The notes: generated by a model not told the origin, from the letters alone. 64,000 bases of DNA from Leifsonia williamsii (GCF_030433685.1 NZ_JAROCF010000001.1:434001-498000), one strand, 5' to 3'; shown: positions 8,754 to 17,692, counted from the stretch's first letter. Program-made: numbers and translations.

Positions 8754-9446
8754 ATGAGCACCGCAGCCTCCACCCGTCCCGTCGCCCTCGTCACCGGCGC
8801 CTCCCGCGGCATCGGCCGCGCGATCGCCGTCGAGCTGGGGGCGACCCATCATGTGCTCGTCGGCGGCCGCGACGAGCGGGCGGTGGCGGAGGTCGTGGCG
8901 GCGCTGCCGTCGGCCGAGGGGTTCGTTGCCGATCTGGTGCACGGGCCGCTCCCCGCGCTCCCCGAGCGACTCGACGTGCTCGTGCACTCGGCGGGGGTGG
9001 AGGACGGCGGCACCATCGCGGACACCGACGCGGAGGTGTGGCAGCACGTCTTCGAGGTCAACGTCTTCGCGGTGGCTGCGCTCACCCGTGCCGCACTCCC
9101 GGCGCTGCGCGCAGCGGAGGGGCTGGTCGTCGCAATCAACTCCGGCTCGGGCCTGACAAGCGGGCCCGGCGGCGGCGTGTACGCGGGGTCGAAGTTCGCG
9201 CTGCGGGCCCTGACCGACGCGCTGCGCGAGGAGGAGCGGCCGCACGGCGTGCGCGTCAGCAGCATCCACCCGGGCCGCGTCGACACCGACATGCAGCGGG
9301 CGCTCGTGGCGCGCGAGGGCCACGACTACGACACGACCTACACGATCACGCCCGAGATGGTCGCCGCCGCCGTGCGCACCGCCGTCGACCTCCCCGCCTC
9401 CGGCACGGTGGAGTCGCTGAGCGTGCGACCGATGCGACGCCGCTAG
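8754..9446 (+). CDS. Short-chain dehydrogenase/reductase
   Basis: 230 residues with the SDR signatures TGASRGIG at 14-21, NSGSG for the catalytic serine region, and YAGSK for the catalytic Tyr-x-x-x-Lys. It is slightly short, lacking much of the usual substrate-lid extension. It should reduce or oxidise a small carbonyl/alcohol with NAD(P). TACGCT ends 6 nt before the ATG, which suggests a leaderless transcript. Its last 4 bp overlap the convergent reductase gene. Confidence 0.87.
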   Translation: MSTAASTRPVALVTGASRGIGRAIAVELGATHHVLVGGRDERAVAEVVAALPSAEGFVADLVHGPLPALPERLDVLVHSAGVEDGGTIADTDAEVWQHVFEVNVFAVAALTRAALPALRAAEGLVVAINSGSGLTSGPGGGVYAGSKFALRALTDALREEERPHGVRVSSIHPGRVDTDMQRALVAREGHDYDTTYTITPEMVAAAVRTAVDLPASGTVESLSVRPMRRR

Positions 9447-10429
9447 TCGCGCGCCTCGTGCACGTCGCGCGCCTTGAGCGTGCGGTACGTCGTCACCGGG
9501 TGGGTGCCGAGCACGATCTTGCCGCGCGAGTGCAGATTCTTCAGGTCGTCGTAGGCGGTCGCGATGTCGTCGAGCGGGTAGTAGCCGGAGATGAGGAGCG
9601 TGAAGGCGCGCTCGTCGGCGAGCCGGGCGACGCGCTCGAGCTGGGCGGTCGCGTGCGCGATCGACGCGGGGTCGTCCTGCAGCAGGCGCAGCTCGGTGTC
9701 GCGCCGGTCCTCGCTCGACCGGTACCGGGAGGCGGGGACGCCCAGCTCGTCGGCCAGCGCCCGCCCGTCCTGCCCGAAGTTGTCGATCAGCGCCGTGACG
9801 CCGAGGGGCGCGAAGGCGCGGATGCGCTCAGCGATGCCCTCGCCGTAGGTCACCGGCCGGATCCCGAGCTGGCGGAGGTAGTCGAAGTTGCGCTCGCCGC
9901 ACGTGCCGATCACCCGGGCGCCGCGGTGCTTGGCGAGCTGGGCCTCGATGCTCCCGACGCCGCCGGCCGCCGCCGAGATGACCACCGTGTCGTCAGGGCC
10001 GATCCGCAGGTCGTCGAGCGTGTCGAGGGCTGTGACGCCGGCGAGGAACAGGCCGCCGGCGACCTCCCACGCCACGTGCGGCGGCTTGCGCACGAGCGCG
10101 GCGACCGGGACGACGATGTGCGTGGCGTGGGCCCCCTGCCGGACGTGCCCGATGACCTCCTCGCCGCGCTTGAACCGGCCGGCCGCGTCGGCGGTCACCA
10201 CGATGCCGGCGAAGTCGCTGCCCGAGCCGCGCGGGAAGGGCTCGTCGGCCCAGGCGGTCTCGCGGCCGCTGCGGATGAAGCCGTCGATGTGGTTGACGCC
10301 CGCAGCGATCACCTCGACCAGCGCCTCCTCCGGCCCCGGGACCGGGAGAGGACGGGTCTGCGCCGTCAGGACGTCGGTGCCGCCGTTGCGGTCGTACTTC
10401 ATGACCGTCATCTCGTCGCGCTTGCTCAT
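9443..10429 (-). CDS. Quinone oxidoreductase-like NADP-dependent MDR protein
   Basis: 328 residues from MSKRDEMTV, with GAGGAGG about 7 nt upstream; a start 5 codons earlier is less well placed. It has the MDR fold without zinc cysteines. The early GVNHIDGFIRSG motif and the nucleotide-binding AAAGGVGSIEAQLAKHRGA motif are those of zeta-crystallin/QOR proteins that reduce quinones or enones. It is divergent from the LtrA gene. Confidence 0.85.
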   Translation of the reverse strand: MSKRDEMTVMKYDRNGGTDVLTAQTRPLPVPGPEEALVEVIAAGVNHIDGFIRSGRETAWADEPFPRGSGSDFAGIVVTADAAGRFKRGEEVIGHVRQGAHATHIVVPVAALVRKPPHVAWEVAGGLFLAGVTALDTLDDLRIGPDDTVVISAAAGGVGSIEAQLAKHRGARVIGTCGERNFDYLRQLGIRPVTYGEGIAERIRAFAPLGVTALIDNFGQDGRALADELGVPASRYRSSEDRRDTELRLLQDDPASIAHATAQLERVARLADERAFTLLISGYYPLDDIATAYDDLKNLHSRGKIVLGTHPVTTYRTLKARDVHEARD

Positions 10430-10573
10430 CGCCGGCCTCCTCACCGCTCCAGTTGCGTGTGCCAGCGACGCTATACCTAGCCAAGCGAGATTCTCTACTA
10501 TCTACCTTGTTTTCTCAGACTGGCGCATGCCGTGCTCTGGACCCAGCCCCGCGCGGTGCGGCAGACTCTGCCC

Positions 10574-11911
10574 GTGAGTGCGCCCTCGAGCGAGTCAGCG
10601 GAGGTCCGGTCGCGGATGCTGGAGGAGCTCCGGCACCGGATCCGGCCGATGACCGGGCGCGATCCCGGCGAGCGCGGGCGCGCGACCACACCCCTGGAGC
10701 TGCTCTACGACCTGACCTATGTCGTCGCCTTCGCCGCGGCCTCCGACCAGCTCGCGGAGCAGCTCGCCCACGGCGACGTCTGGCCGGCTCTCGGCGCATA
10801 CGCGTTCGCGGTGTGGGCGGTCAGCTGGGCATGGCTCAACTTCACCTGGTTCGCCTCCGCGTACGGCAACGACGACGTGCTGTTCCGGCTCGCGACCATC
10901 GTGCAGATGGTCGGCGTGATCGTGCTGACCTACGGACTGCCGGTGAGCTTCGAGGCGGCGGCGCACGGGGAGAGCCCCAACAACCTCCTTCTCGTCATCG
11001 GCTACATCGTCATGCGCGTGCCGCTGATCGTGCTGTGGGCGCGCGCCGCACGGCAGGACCCGCGGCATGGGGGGATCGCGCTCTCGTACGTGGTGATGAT
11101 CGCGGTCGCGCAGGTGGGCTGGCTGCTGACCGCGATCCTGCCGCTGCCGACCGGGGTCACCGTGGTCCTGCTCGTCGCGCTCGCACTGGCCGAGATGATC
11201 GGACCGGTCGTGGCGGCGCGCAGGTTCGGGTACTCCCCCTGGAACGCCGGACACGTCGCCGAGCGGTTCGCGCTGCTCACCCTGATCACCATCGGCGAGG
11301 TGATCGCCGGCACGACGGCGGCGGTCGGGGCGCTCACCCAGGAGAAGGGGTGGACGGTGGAGGCGGTGCTCATCGCCTCCTCGGGACTGGTCATGGCGGC
11401 ATCCGTCTGGTGGACGTACTTCCTCGTGCCGTCGCGGACGGTGCTGGAGCGGAGACCGCAGCGCACGTTCGCCTGGCGGTACGCGCACCTCGCCCTGTTC
11501 GGCTCGATCGCGGCGATCGGCGCCGGGCTGCACCTGACGACGATCGCGCTGGAGCACGGCGGGGTCTCGCTGCTGGGGATCGCGCTCGCGCTCGCGGTCC
11601 CGCTCGCCCTCACGATCGTGCTGATCTTCCTGACCTGGAGCGTGCTGCTGCGGGCCTTCGACGGGACGCACCTCCCGCTGCTGGCCCTGACCCTGGCGCC
11701 GCTCGTGCTCGCCGTCGTCGTCGGTGCGCTCGTGCACCCCGGCGAACCCCTGGACCTCGAGCGGCCGGGCGACCTGACGGCGCTCAGCACGGTCGTCGGA
11801 CTGGTCGCGCTGGGGGCGATCGTGGAGGTGGTCGGGCACGAGATCGTCGGCTACCGGCACACGATGCGGGCGTGGCGGCAGGACGGGGAGGCGCAGGGGG
11901 AGGCGGCCTGA
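10574..11911 (+). CDS. Low temperature requirement protein A (LtrA) family membrane protein
   Basis: 445 residues from the GTG at 10574. CAGACT ends 6 nt before it, the leaderless layout seen at other genes here; an ATG 14 codons earlier is possible. The N-terminus carries the LtrA signature TPLELLYDLTYVVAFAAASD, followed by about 12 hydrophobic helices. LtrA proteins are integral membrane proteins named from a Listeria mutant that grew poorly in the cold; their biochemical role is unknown. The upstream 140 bp are relatively AT-rich and hold divergent promoters. Confidence 0.8.
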   Translation: MSAPSSESAEVRSRMLEELRHRIRPMTGRDPGERGRATTPLELLYDLTYVVAFAAASDQLAEQLAHGDVWPALGAYAFAVWAVSWAWLNFTWFASAYGNDDVLFRLATIVQMVGVIVLTYGLPVSFEAAAHGESPNNLLLVIGYIVMRVPLIVLWARAARQDPRHGGIALSYVVMIAVAQVGWLLTAILPLPTGVTVVLLVALALAEMIGPVVAARRFGYSPWNAGHVAERFALLTLITIGEVIAGTTAAVGALTQEKGWTVEAVLIASSGLVMAASVWWTYFLVPSRTVLERRPQRTFAWRYAHLALFGSIAAIGAGLHLTTIALEHGGVSLLGIALALAVPLALTIVLIFLTWSVLLRAFDGTHLPLLALTLAPLVLAVVVGALVHPGEPLDLERPGDLTALSTVVGLVALGAIVEVVGHEIVGYRHTMRAWRQDGEAQGEAA

Positions 11912-11935
11912 GTCGAGGGCGCAGCACGGTGCCCT

Positions 11936-12862
11936 TCAGGCGCGAAGCGTCTCGCGCGGGTTCTCGCCGTACTCGGCGCGGTAGGCCGCCGAGAAGCGGC
12001 TGAGCTGCACGAAGCCCCAGCGCCGGGCGATCTCGGCCACCGTGGTCGCGCCCGCGTCGCCCGCACACAGCTCCTCGCGCGCGCCGGTCAGCCGCACCCG
12101 GCGCAGCATGGCCGTCGGCGTGGTGCCCAGGCGGCGGTGGAAGAGGTCCTGGAGGCCGCGGGGGCTCATCCGCGCCGCCTCCGCGATCTCGCGCACGCCG
12201 ATCGCCCGCTGCGCGTTGTCCTCGATGAACCGCACCGCCCGGCGGAGGGAGGCGGGGGCGCCGCTCTCCCGGTCGTGGACCTCCGCACCCGCCACCACGA
12301 TGGCGAAGGAGGTCAGCGCGCCCACGTAGAGCGCGTCGCTGGTCGCCGTGCGGATGAGGTCGTTGTGGAGCAGCTCGGGCTCGGTGAGGACCTGCTCGCC
12401 GTACGCGCTGACCCGGCGCCAGTGCTCGGCGCTCGTGGGGGAGACCGGCGCCACGTTCTCGAAGCGCAGCCGCGCCGAGCTGCCACCGTCACCGGTCGCG
12501 TAGTGGGCCAGCACGTCGAGCCGCAGGTTGACCAGCGTGAGCCGCAGGTCGTCGGACCACGACCGCACCTCCCCCGGGCGGAACAGGAACGGGCCGTCCG
12601 CCGGGATCTCGTCGCCGTTGGTCGTCGCGCGGTACGAGCCGGCCGCCCGCTCCCCGACGCTCAGCACCTCGAAGTCGACCACGGCCTCCGTCTGCGACGA
12701 CAGGTCGAACCGGGCGACCGTCACGCGGTCGTCGCCGAACACCGCCTGCCGGAACGCGAACGGACCCTCCCCCTCGATCAGGCGCACCCGGCGGTACATG
12801 CGGCCGATCAGTGCCGCGGCCTCCCCCGGGTCGGCGGTGCGGACGTCCTCCTCGAGGATCAC
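11936..12862 (-). CDS. AraC-family regulator, second of an overlapping pair
   Basis: 308 residues if it starts at GTG 12862, which overlaps the TGA of the upstream AraC gene as GTGA. The C-terminal 100 residues are a two-helix-turn-helix AraC domain (AVRFIEDNAQRAIGVREIAE, MSPRGLQDLFHRRLGTTP, and WGFVQLSRFSAAYRAEYGE). The N-terminal 190 residues are a beta-rich sensor region of the type that also occurs at 58459, sharing an F-L-x-x-P-G-[ED] turn and an L-V-N-L strand. The overlap implies translational coupling with its partner. No target can be read from the context. Confidence 0.85.
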   Translation of the reverse strand: MILEEDVRTADPGEAAALIGRMYRRVRLIEGEGPFAFRQAVFGDDRVTVARFDLSSQTEAVVDFEVLSVGERAAGSYRATTNGDEIPADGPFLFRPGEVRSWSDDLRLTLVNLRLDVLAHYATGDGGSSARLRFENVAPVSPTSAEHWRRVSAYGEQVLTEPELLHNDLIRTATSDALYVGALTSFAIVVAGAEVHDRESGAPASLRRAVRFIEDNAQRAIGVREIAEAARMSPRGLQDLFHRRLGTTPTAMLRRVRLTGAREELCAGDAGATTVAEIARRWGFVQLSRFSAAYRAEYGENPRETLRA

Positions 12863-13803
12863 CGGTCGAGCACCCACCGCGGGTTGCGGTCGTAGGTCTG
12901 GCGGTACAGCCGGGCGAACTCGCTCGGGCTGGCGAAGCCCCACCGCTGCGCGATGGACCGCACGGTGTCGCCCGCCGTCGGGTCGCCGCGCACGAGGTCG
13001 GCGTGGGCGGCGGCCAACCGGGTCAGGCGCAGCTGCTGCGCCACCGACTGGCCCAGCGGGGAGTAGCCGCGGAAGATGCCGTCCAGCTCGGCGGTGCCGA
13101 CGCCGGCGGCCGCGGCGGCGTCCTCCGGCGTGATCGGCAGGGACGCGTGGTCGTCGATGAACTGGGTCGCCACGCGGTAGCGCCGCAGCCTCCCCTCGGC
13201 GCTGATCGCCCGCGCAGGAGGATCGCCGCGGAGCTTGAAGGTCTCGAACACGCCGATCGCGATGTTGCGGTACAGGGTGGAGCGGATGAGCGGCTCCTCG
13301 AACGCCCACGAACCGGCGAGCTGGTCCGCGTACTGCAGCGTCGCGGCCAGGAAGTTCGCGCGCTCCTCCGAGATCGGCGTGGAGCCGTCGAAGTCGAGCC
13401 GGAAGGTGTCGTCGCCGTAGAGGGCGCGGCCGAGACGCAGCAGCGGCTCCTTGCGCAGGTAGGCGACGACCTCCTGCATCGCGCCGGGCACCTCCACCTC
13501 GGTCGGCCGGTCGACGCCCTGCAGCCACGGGAGGTTCGCGGCGCCCGTCTCGTCGCCCACCCGCCAGCGAACGATGCCCGACAGCGCGTAGGGGATGGTG
13601 ATGGTCTCGTCCGGCTCGTTCTCGCCCGAGAGGCCGCCTTGCAGCTGGAGGCGTGCGATCGAGAAGCGCTCGTCGCCGTCGATGCTCAGGCGGTAGCGGG
13701 GATCCGCCTCCCGGGCGAGGCGGGCGTGCGGGGAGATGCGCCGGAGACTCTCCTCGGCCTCGTCGGCCTGGACGGCCTCCAGCCGCCAGTGGAAGGTGTC
13801 CAT
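12859..13803 (-). CDS. AraC-family regulator, first of an overlapping pair
   Basis: 314 residues from the ATG of MDTFHWRLEA, with AGGAG 7 nt upstream. The AraC DNA-binding domain lies at about residues 215-314 (QFIDDHASLPITPEDAAAAA, then RWGFASPSEFARLYRQTYDR). The first helix-turn-helix is alanine-rich and looks less conserved than the second. The N-terminal sensor part is related to the downstream AraC protein and more loosely to the one at 58459. It probably heads a two-gene operon. Confidence 0.85.
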   Translation of the reverse strand: MDTFHWRLEAVQADEAEESLRRISPHARLAREADPRYRLSIDGDERFSIARLQLQGGLSGENEPDETITIPYALSGIVRWRVGDETGAANLPWLQGVDRPTEVEVPGAMQEVVAYLRKEPLLRLGRALYGDDTFRLDFDGSTPISEERANFLAATLQYADQLAGSWAFEEPLIRSTLYRNIAIGVFETFKLRGDPPARAISAEGRLRRYRVATQFIDDHASLPITPEDAAAAAGVGTAELDGIFRGYSPLGQSVAQQLRLTRLAAAHADLVRGDPTAGDTVRSIAQRWGFASPSEFARLYRQTYDRNPRWVLDR

Positions 13804-13911
13804 CGCCACTCCTGGTATTCGCCGGGGCCCGCTCCGCACGGCGGAGAGGACGTCGGTGCTGCGAACACTAAACCCGAGGGCTGCGGTCCGCCAGGGTCTT
13901 GGAGCGGACTC

Positions 13912-15987
13912 CTAGGAGCGCTCGTGGGCGCTTCGGAGAGTGCGGGGCGGCTCCAGCCAGCCGTCGCACACGACCACGTCGATCGTGCGGGCCAGCGGCT
14001 CGCCCGGACGCACGGTGACGGGGGCGTCCCAGGCGAGGGCGGAGCCGACCGCGGGATACTCGGCGGACCGGACGAACCAGGGGTCGGTGGTGTCCGGGGA
14101 TGCGGTGGTCTCCGGGCGTGCGGTGCCCTCCGGCGGGGCGGTGCCCTCCGGCGGGGCGGTGCTCTCCGGCGGCGCGGTGCCCTCCGGCGGCGCGGTGAAC
14201 AGGAGGCTGGCCGGCGCGCCGTCGAAGGTCGCGCGCCACAGGAGCCACGGCGAGCGCGAGCCGTTGACCGCGTGCTCGCCCGCCGCGTCGGCCGTGCGGA
14301 TGTCGATGCCCTTGCACGGCGCGAACCGCCAGAGGAAACCGCCGTATCCGGCGCCCTCCCGCCCCTTCGCGCCCGGGCTTCCGAGCTCGACGGGCCCGCG
14401 TGCAGCGTCGAGGGAGAAGTGGAGGCGGAGGCGCCAGGAGCGGTCGTCGACCTCCTCCCACCGCCACTCCCGCGTCTCGTGGAGGAGGTCGGCGCCGGCG
14501 GAGTCCCGCCAGGCGAGGTGCTGGGTGAGGGCGCCCGGCTCGCAGCGGGTGTCGAGGAGGGCCGCGCTGCCATGCGTGCGGCGCCAGCGGTAACCGGACG
14601 CGTCTGCCGCCGGCACGTAATCGGGGCCGCCCCAGAGGTTCGCGCCGTTCGCATCGGGCAGCCCGACGCCCACGCCCAGGTGCCAGGGGTGGTCGAGCGG
14701 GAGGTGATCGGTGAGCGCGACGCCGGCCCGGGTGCGGACGGGGTGGAGGTAGGGGCGCGGCGACAGGGAGGCGGCGAGGTCGGTGCCGGTGCGGGCGTGC
14801 GCGATCGTGTCGGGGCCGAGGCGGAGGGGGTCGGCGTCGAGGCCGGCGCGGTCGACCGCCCACGGCACGCCGAGCTGCGTGAAGGTCGCCTCGGCGGTGA
14901 CCGCGCGCAGCAGCGTGCGCTCGATGTCGCGCACGACCAGGTGCTCCGCAGGCCCCTCGCCGACGCGGTCGACGAACGCCGCCGGGATCGGGTGCGGGTC
15001 GGGAGCCGTGCGCACCGTCTCCAGCACCGTCATGTAGGCCTCGGTGTCGGCGAGCGCGCTCAGCAGCTCGGCGCTGCCCGCGCGGGCGTCGAGCAGGTTC
15101 TCGAGCAGGTCGGTGCGGTCGAAGCGGTGCGCGTGGGAGCCGTCCGCACCCTCCACCCGCACCTCGTCGAGCACGTAGAGGAGGGTGGCCGACGCCTCCG
15201 ACCCGTGCACCGTGATGAAGGGCTCGGCCTCCTCGGGCCCGCACAGCGTCAGCGCGCAGGTGACGTCCGGGCGGCCGTCGGCGCGGCGCACCCGGACGAC
15301 GCTCGTGTCGTCGCTCTCGGTCGGGTTCGCGCGGTGGAGGTCGACCTCCACGCGCATCCCCTCCTCGGCTCGGCGGACCCCGGCGACGGCCAGTGCTGTC
15401 ACGACTGCGTGCGACAGGGCGTTGGTGACCACGCCGTCGACCACGTCGACGCCGTCGAGCGTGCGGCGGCCCGCCCATCGGGAGCGGGAGAAGTACGCGC
15501 GGTCGCGGGTCCAGGCGCCGACCGCGGTCACCGCCCGCACGTCGCCGAGGCTCCCGTCGGCGATCGCCGTGCGCAGCCACGGCAGCGCTTGCGAGCCGAG
15601 GCTCTGGAAGCCGACCTGCACGAGCCTCCCCGCCTCCTCCGCCGCGTTCCGCAGCCGCGCGAGCTGGGCGAGGGAGGTGACCGGCGGCTTCTCGAGGTAG
15701 AGGTCGGCGCCCGAGGCCAGCACGCGCTCGGCCAGGTCGAAGTGGGTGTGGAGGGGCGTGGAGACGATGACGACGTCGAGGTCGGCCTCTCCCTCGAGGA
15801 GGGCGGGGAGGTCGGAGTAGGCCCGCGTGCCCTCCGGCAGTTCGCCGGGGTGCAGCGGGGAGGGGTCGGCCACGGCGACGAGCCTGGCCCGGCCCAGGCC
15901 GGCGAGGCGGGCGAGGTTGCGGCGGTGGACCGCGCCGAAGCCGTGCGCGCCGACGAGGGCGATGCGGGCGGGCGGCTGGTCGGTCAT
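13912..15987 (-). CDS. Gfo/Idh/MocA oxidoreductase fused to a PmoA-like (DUF6807) domain
   Basis: 691 residues. The first 360 are an NAD(P)-binding Gfo/Idh/MocA dehydrogenase: Rossmann motif ALVGAHGFGAVHRRNLARL at the start and the EKPPVTSLAQL catalytic-lysine region near residue 100. From about 390 on the sequence changes to a beta-sandwich PmoA-like domain (HPWHLGVGVGLPDANGANLW, YGGFLWRFAP), as in proteins found in sugar-degradation loci. Near residues 598-633 a run of degenerate six-residue repeats (PPEGTA) interrupts that domain. It probably acts on a sugar or sugar derivative. The ATG has AAGGGAAGCG upstream. It is on the same strand as the MHS transporter but separated by 221 bp with its own likely promoter. 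Confidence 0.85.
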   Translation of the reverse strand: MTDQPPARIALVGAHGFGAVHRRNLARLAGLGRARLVAVADPSPLHPGELPEGTRAYSDLPALLEGEADLDVVIVSTPLHTHFDLAERVLASGADLYLEKPPVTSLAQLARLRNAAEEAGRLVQVGFQSLGSQALPWLRTAIADGSLGDVRAVTAVGAWTRDRAYFSRSRWAGRRTLDGVDVVDGVVTNALSHAVVTALAVAGVRRAEEGMRVEVDLHRANPTESDDTSVVRVRRADGRPDVTCALTLCGPEEAEPFITVHGSEASATLLYVLDEVRVEGADGSHAHRFDRTDLLENLLDARAGSAELLSALADTEAYMTVLETVRTAPDPHPIPAAFVDRVGEGPAEHLVVRDIERTLLRAVTAEATFTQLGVPWAVDRAGLDADPLRLGPDTIAHARTGTDLAASLSPRPYLHPVRTRAGVALTDHLPLDHPWHLGVGVGLPDANGANLWGGPDYVPAADASGYRWRRTHGSAALLDTRCEPGALTQHLAWRDSAGADLLHETREWRWEEVDDRSWRLRLHFSLDAARGPVELGSPGAKGREGAGYGGFLWRFAPCKGIDIRTADAAGEHAVNGSRSPWLLWRATFDGAPASLLFTAPPEGTAPPESTAPPEGTAPPEGTARPETTASPDTTDPWFVRSAEYPAVGSALAWDAPVTVRPGEPLARTIDVVVCDGWLEPPRTLRSAHERS
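14087..14194. repeat. Six degenerate 18-bp tandem repeats inside a CDS
   Basis: Six in-frame units start at 14087, 14105, 14123, 14141, 14159 and 14177. The best-conserved unit is GTGCCCTCCGGCGGGGCG. On the coding strand each gives six residues, mostly PPEGTA or variants (PPESTA, RPETTA, SPDTT). The length is likely to vary between strains through replication slippage. Confidence 0.9.
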
Positions 15988-16076
15988 GGGCGCTTCCCTT
16001 CTGGTCGGGTGGGCGGGCAGTGTTCGAGCGGCCCCGCGGGGGGCCGGGTCGAGAGGCCGGGTCCAGGGGACCTTAT

Positions 16077-16091
16077 CGACCAGTCTGGTCG
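16077..16091. promoter_or_regulatory. Palindrome CGACCAG-T-CTGGTCG, candidate operator
   Basis: A perfect 7-bp inverted repeat around a single base lies 90 bp upstream of the Gfo/Idh-DUF6807 gene. Read on the minus strand it is followed at once by ATAAGGT, a possible -10 region. The shape resembles GntR/FadR-type sites (TGGTC-N-GACCA). No GntR gene is in the window, so the regulator is unknown. Confidence 0.45.
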
Positions 16092-16120
16092 CCCCTCCGC
16101 CCGTGCGGCCGGTCTCCCGG

Positions 16121-16179
16121 CACAGGGGTCCCGACACGCCGTTCCGGTGCGTGTCGGGCGGCGTGTCGGGACCCCTGTG
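16121..16179. repeat. Long palindrome with CGACACGCCG core (copy 1 of the GTCCC type)
   Basis: Perfect 21-bp inverted repeat (16121-16141 and 16159-16179) with a 17-nt loop, 30 bp downstream of the transporter stop. It could end that transcript, but no T tract follows. The arm core GTCCCGACACGCCG recurs inside the gene at 39149 and is related to three other palindromes in the window. Confidence 0.8.
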
Positions 16180-16208
16180 GCATGTGCGCGGGTGTCGCGC
16201 CCGCCGGG

Positions 16209-17615
16209 TCAGGCCCGGCTCGTCCGCGCGTCGGGCGTTGCGCCGGGCACGGTCTCGGCCACGCCGTCGGCCGCCGGCGTACCGGACGGGTGCTTCTGGT
16301 CGAGCGCGTCCAGCCCCAGCTTGGCGGTCTCGCGCGAACGCCACGCGGCGGCGGCGGAGACGAGCGACAGGACCAGGGTGGCGGTTCCGATGATGAGCGG
16401 CACCGACGAGCTCCCGGGCGGGGCGATCGCGGTGAAGATGCTCGGCAGGAAGCCGGTGAGGAACAGCGCGATGTTCTGCGACACGGCGAAGCCGGTGACG
16501 CGGGTGCGGGTCGGGAACAGCTCCTGGAAGTAGCTCGCGAAGGTCGCGTTCCACATCTGGTAGAGCACGCCGAAGATCAGGATGGCGAGCAGGATCGTCA
16601 GCCCCACGTTGCCCGTGCTGACCACGAACAGGTACGCGAACGACAGCAGGCCGGCGGCGAGCGGGCCGAAGATCATCAGCGGGCGGCGGCCGATGCGGTC
16701 GGAGAGCATCCCGAACAGCGGGATCAGGATGATCGCCACGATGTTGGCGAGCACCGGGATCCAGAGGTAGACGGACGGGCTCATCCCGACCCCGTAGGCC
16801 GGCTGCGTCGCGTAGGCGGTGCCGAACACCACGACCGTGGTGCCGATCACGTTGGCGAGACCCATGCAGACCGCGCGGAAGACCGTGCCGCCGTTCTCGC
16901 GGAACAGCTGGGCGACGGGGACGCGGGGCACACGATCCTGCTTCTCCTCGCGGAGGAAGGCGGGCGTCTCCTCCACCCGCGTCCGGATGATCAGGCCCGC
17001 GACGATGACCACGACGCTGAGCAGGAACGGGATGCGCCAGCCCCAGGCCTGGAAGGCCTCCGGCGACAGGAAGGTCGACAGCGGGATGAAGCTGGCCGAC
17101 GCGAGGATGCTGCCGGCCTGCGTGCCCTGGAGGCTGAAGCTCGTGAAGAACCCGCGCCGCCCCTCCGGAGCATGCTCGACGATCATCGCGCTCGCGCCGC
17201 CGAGCTCGCCCGCGACCGCGAAGCCCTGGATGAGCCGCAGCACCACGAGGAGGATCGGCGCCAGCACGCCGACCTGCGCGTAGGTGGGCAGCAGGCCGAC
17301 CAGGAGGGTCGAGATGCCCATCAGCATCATCGCGAACACGAGGACGCGCTTGCGGCCGTATTTGTCGCCGAAGTTGCCGAGCACGAAGGCGCCGATCGGG
17401 CGCGCGACGTAGCCGACGCCGTAGGTGGCGAGGGAGGCGATCAGCGCCACTGCGGGGCTCTCGCTGGGGAAGAAGATCTGCGGGAAGACCAGCGCCGCCG
17501 CTGACCCGTAGACCGCGAAATCGTAATACTCGAGCGCACTGCCGAACCAGCCGCTGATGGCGGCCCGCCGGGGCATGCGCCGCTCGTCCGCCGATGTCAC
17601 GCCGTTGTCGGGCAT
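16209..17615 (-). CDS. MFS transporter, metabolite:H+ symporter (MHS) type
   Basis: 468 residues, about 12 transmembrane helices. I chose the ATG of MPDNGVTSAD because AGGAG lies 6 nt upstream. The family signature GNFGDKYGRKRVL is present between helices 2 and 3, and the early GSALEYYDFAVYG motif marks MHS transporters such as ShiA and KgtP, which import carboxylates or related small metabolites with protons. Its promoter carries the same 14-bp operator as the dehydrogenase/aldolase operon at 18.3-22.9 kb, so it is probably the uptake system for that pathway. Confidence 0.9.
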   Translation of the reverse strand: MPDNGVTSADERRMPRRAAISGWFGSALEYYDFAVYGSAAALVFPQIFFPSESPAVALIASLATYGVGYVARPIGAFVLGNFGDKYGRKRVLVFAMMLMGISTLLVGLLPTYAQVGVLAPILLVVLRLIQGFAVAGELGGASAMIVEHAPEGRRGFFTSFSLQGTQAGSILASASFIPLSTFLSPEAFQAWGWRIPFLLSVVVIVAGLIIRTRVEETPAFLREEKQDRVPRVPVAQLFRENGGTVFRAVCMGLANVIGTTVVVFGTAYATQPAYGVGMSPSVYLWIPVLANIVAIILIPLFGMLSDRIGRRPLMIFGPLAAGLLSFAYLFVVSTGNVGLTILLAILIFGVLYQMWNATFASYFQELFPTRTRVTGFAVSQNIALFLTGFLPSIFTAIAPPGSSSVPLIIGTATLVLSLVSAAAAWRSRETAKLGLDALDQKHPSGTPAADGVAETVPGATPDARTSRA

Positions 17616-17664
17616 CGTCATCTCCTGTCGTCGTCGACTAGTGGATGGTAACGGAGCGCTCGTT

Positions 17665-17678
17665 GGTAAGCGCTTTCC
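17665..17678. promoter_or_regulatory. LacI-type operator GGTAAGCGCTTTCC
   Basis: 14-bp near-palindrome around AAGCGCTT with the central CG step typical of LacI/GalR operators. It is the exact reverse complement of the site at 22918-22931. It lies between the transporter's -10 and its start codon, where a bound repressor would block transcription. The LacI gene at 23116 is the obvious candidate regulator. Confidence 0.8.
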
Positions 17679-17692
17679 GTATGGTTGGGACA

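Noticed and set aside
14087-14194. 18-bp repeats as a CRISPR-like array
   Set aside because: The units are contiguous without spacers, stay in frame and encode a hexapeptide repeat.
12811-16533. Open frame of 1,240 codons on the + strand
   Set aside because: It lies antisense to three well-supported genes (AraC, Gfo/Idh-DUF6807, MFS) and its translation is Arg/Gly/Ala-rich without motifs; a GC-rich shadow frame.
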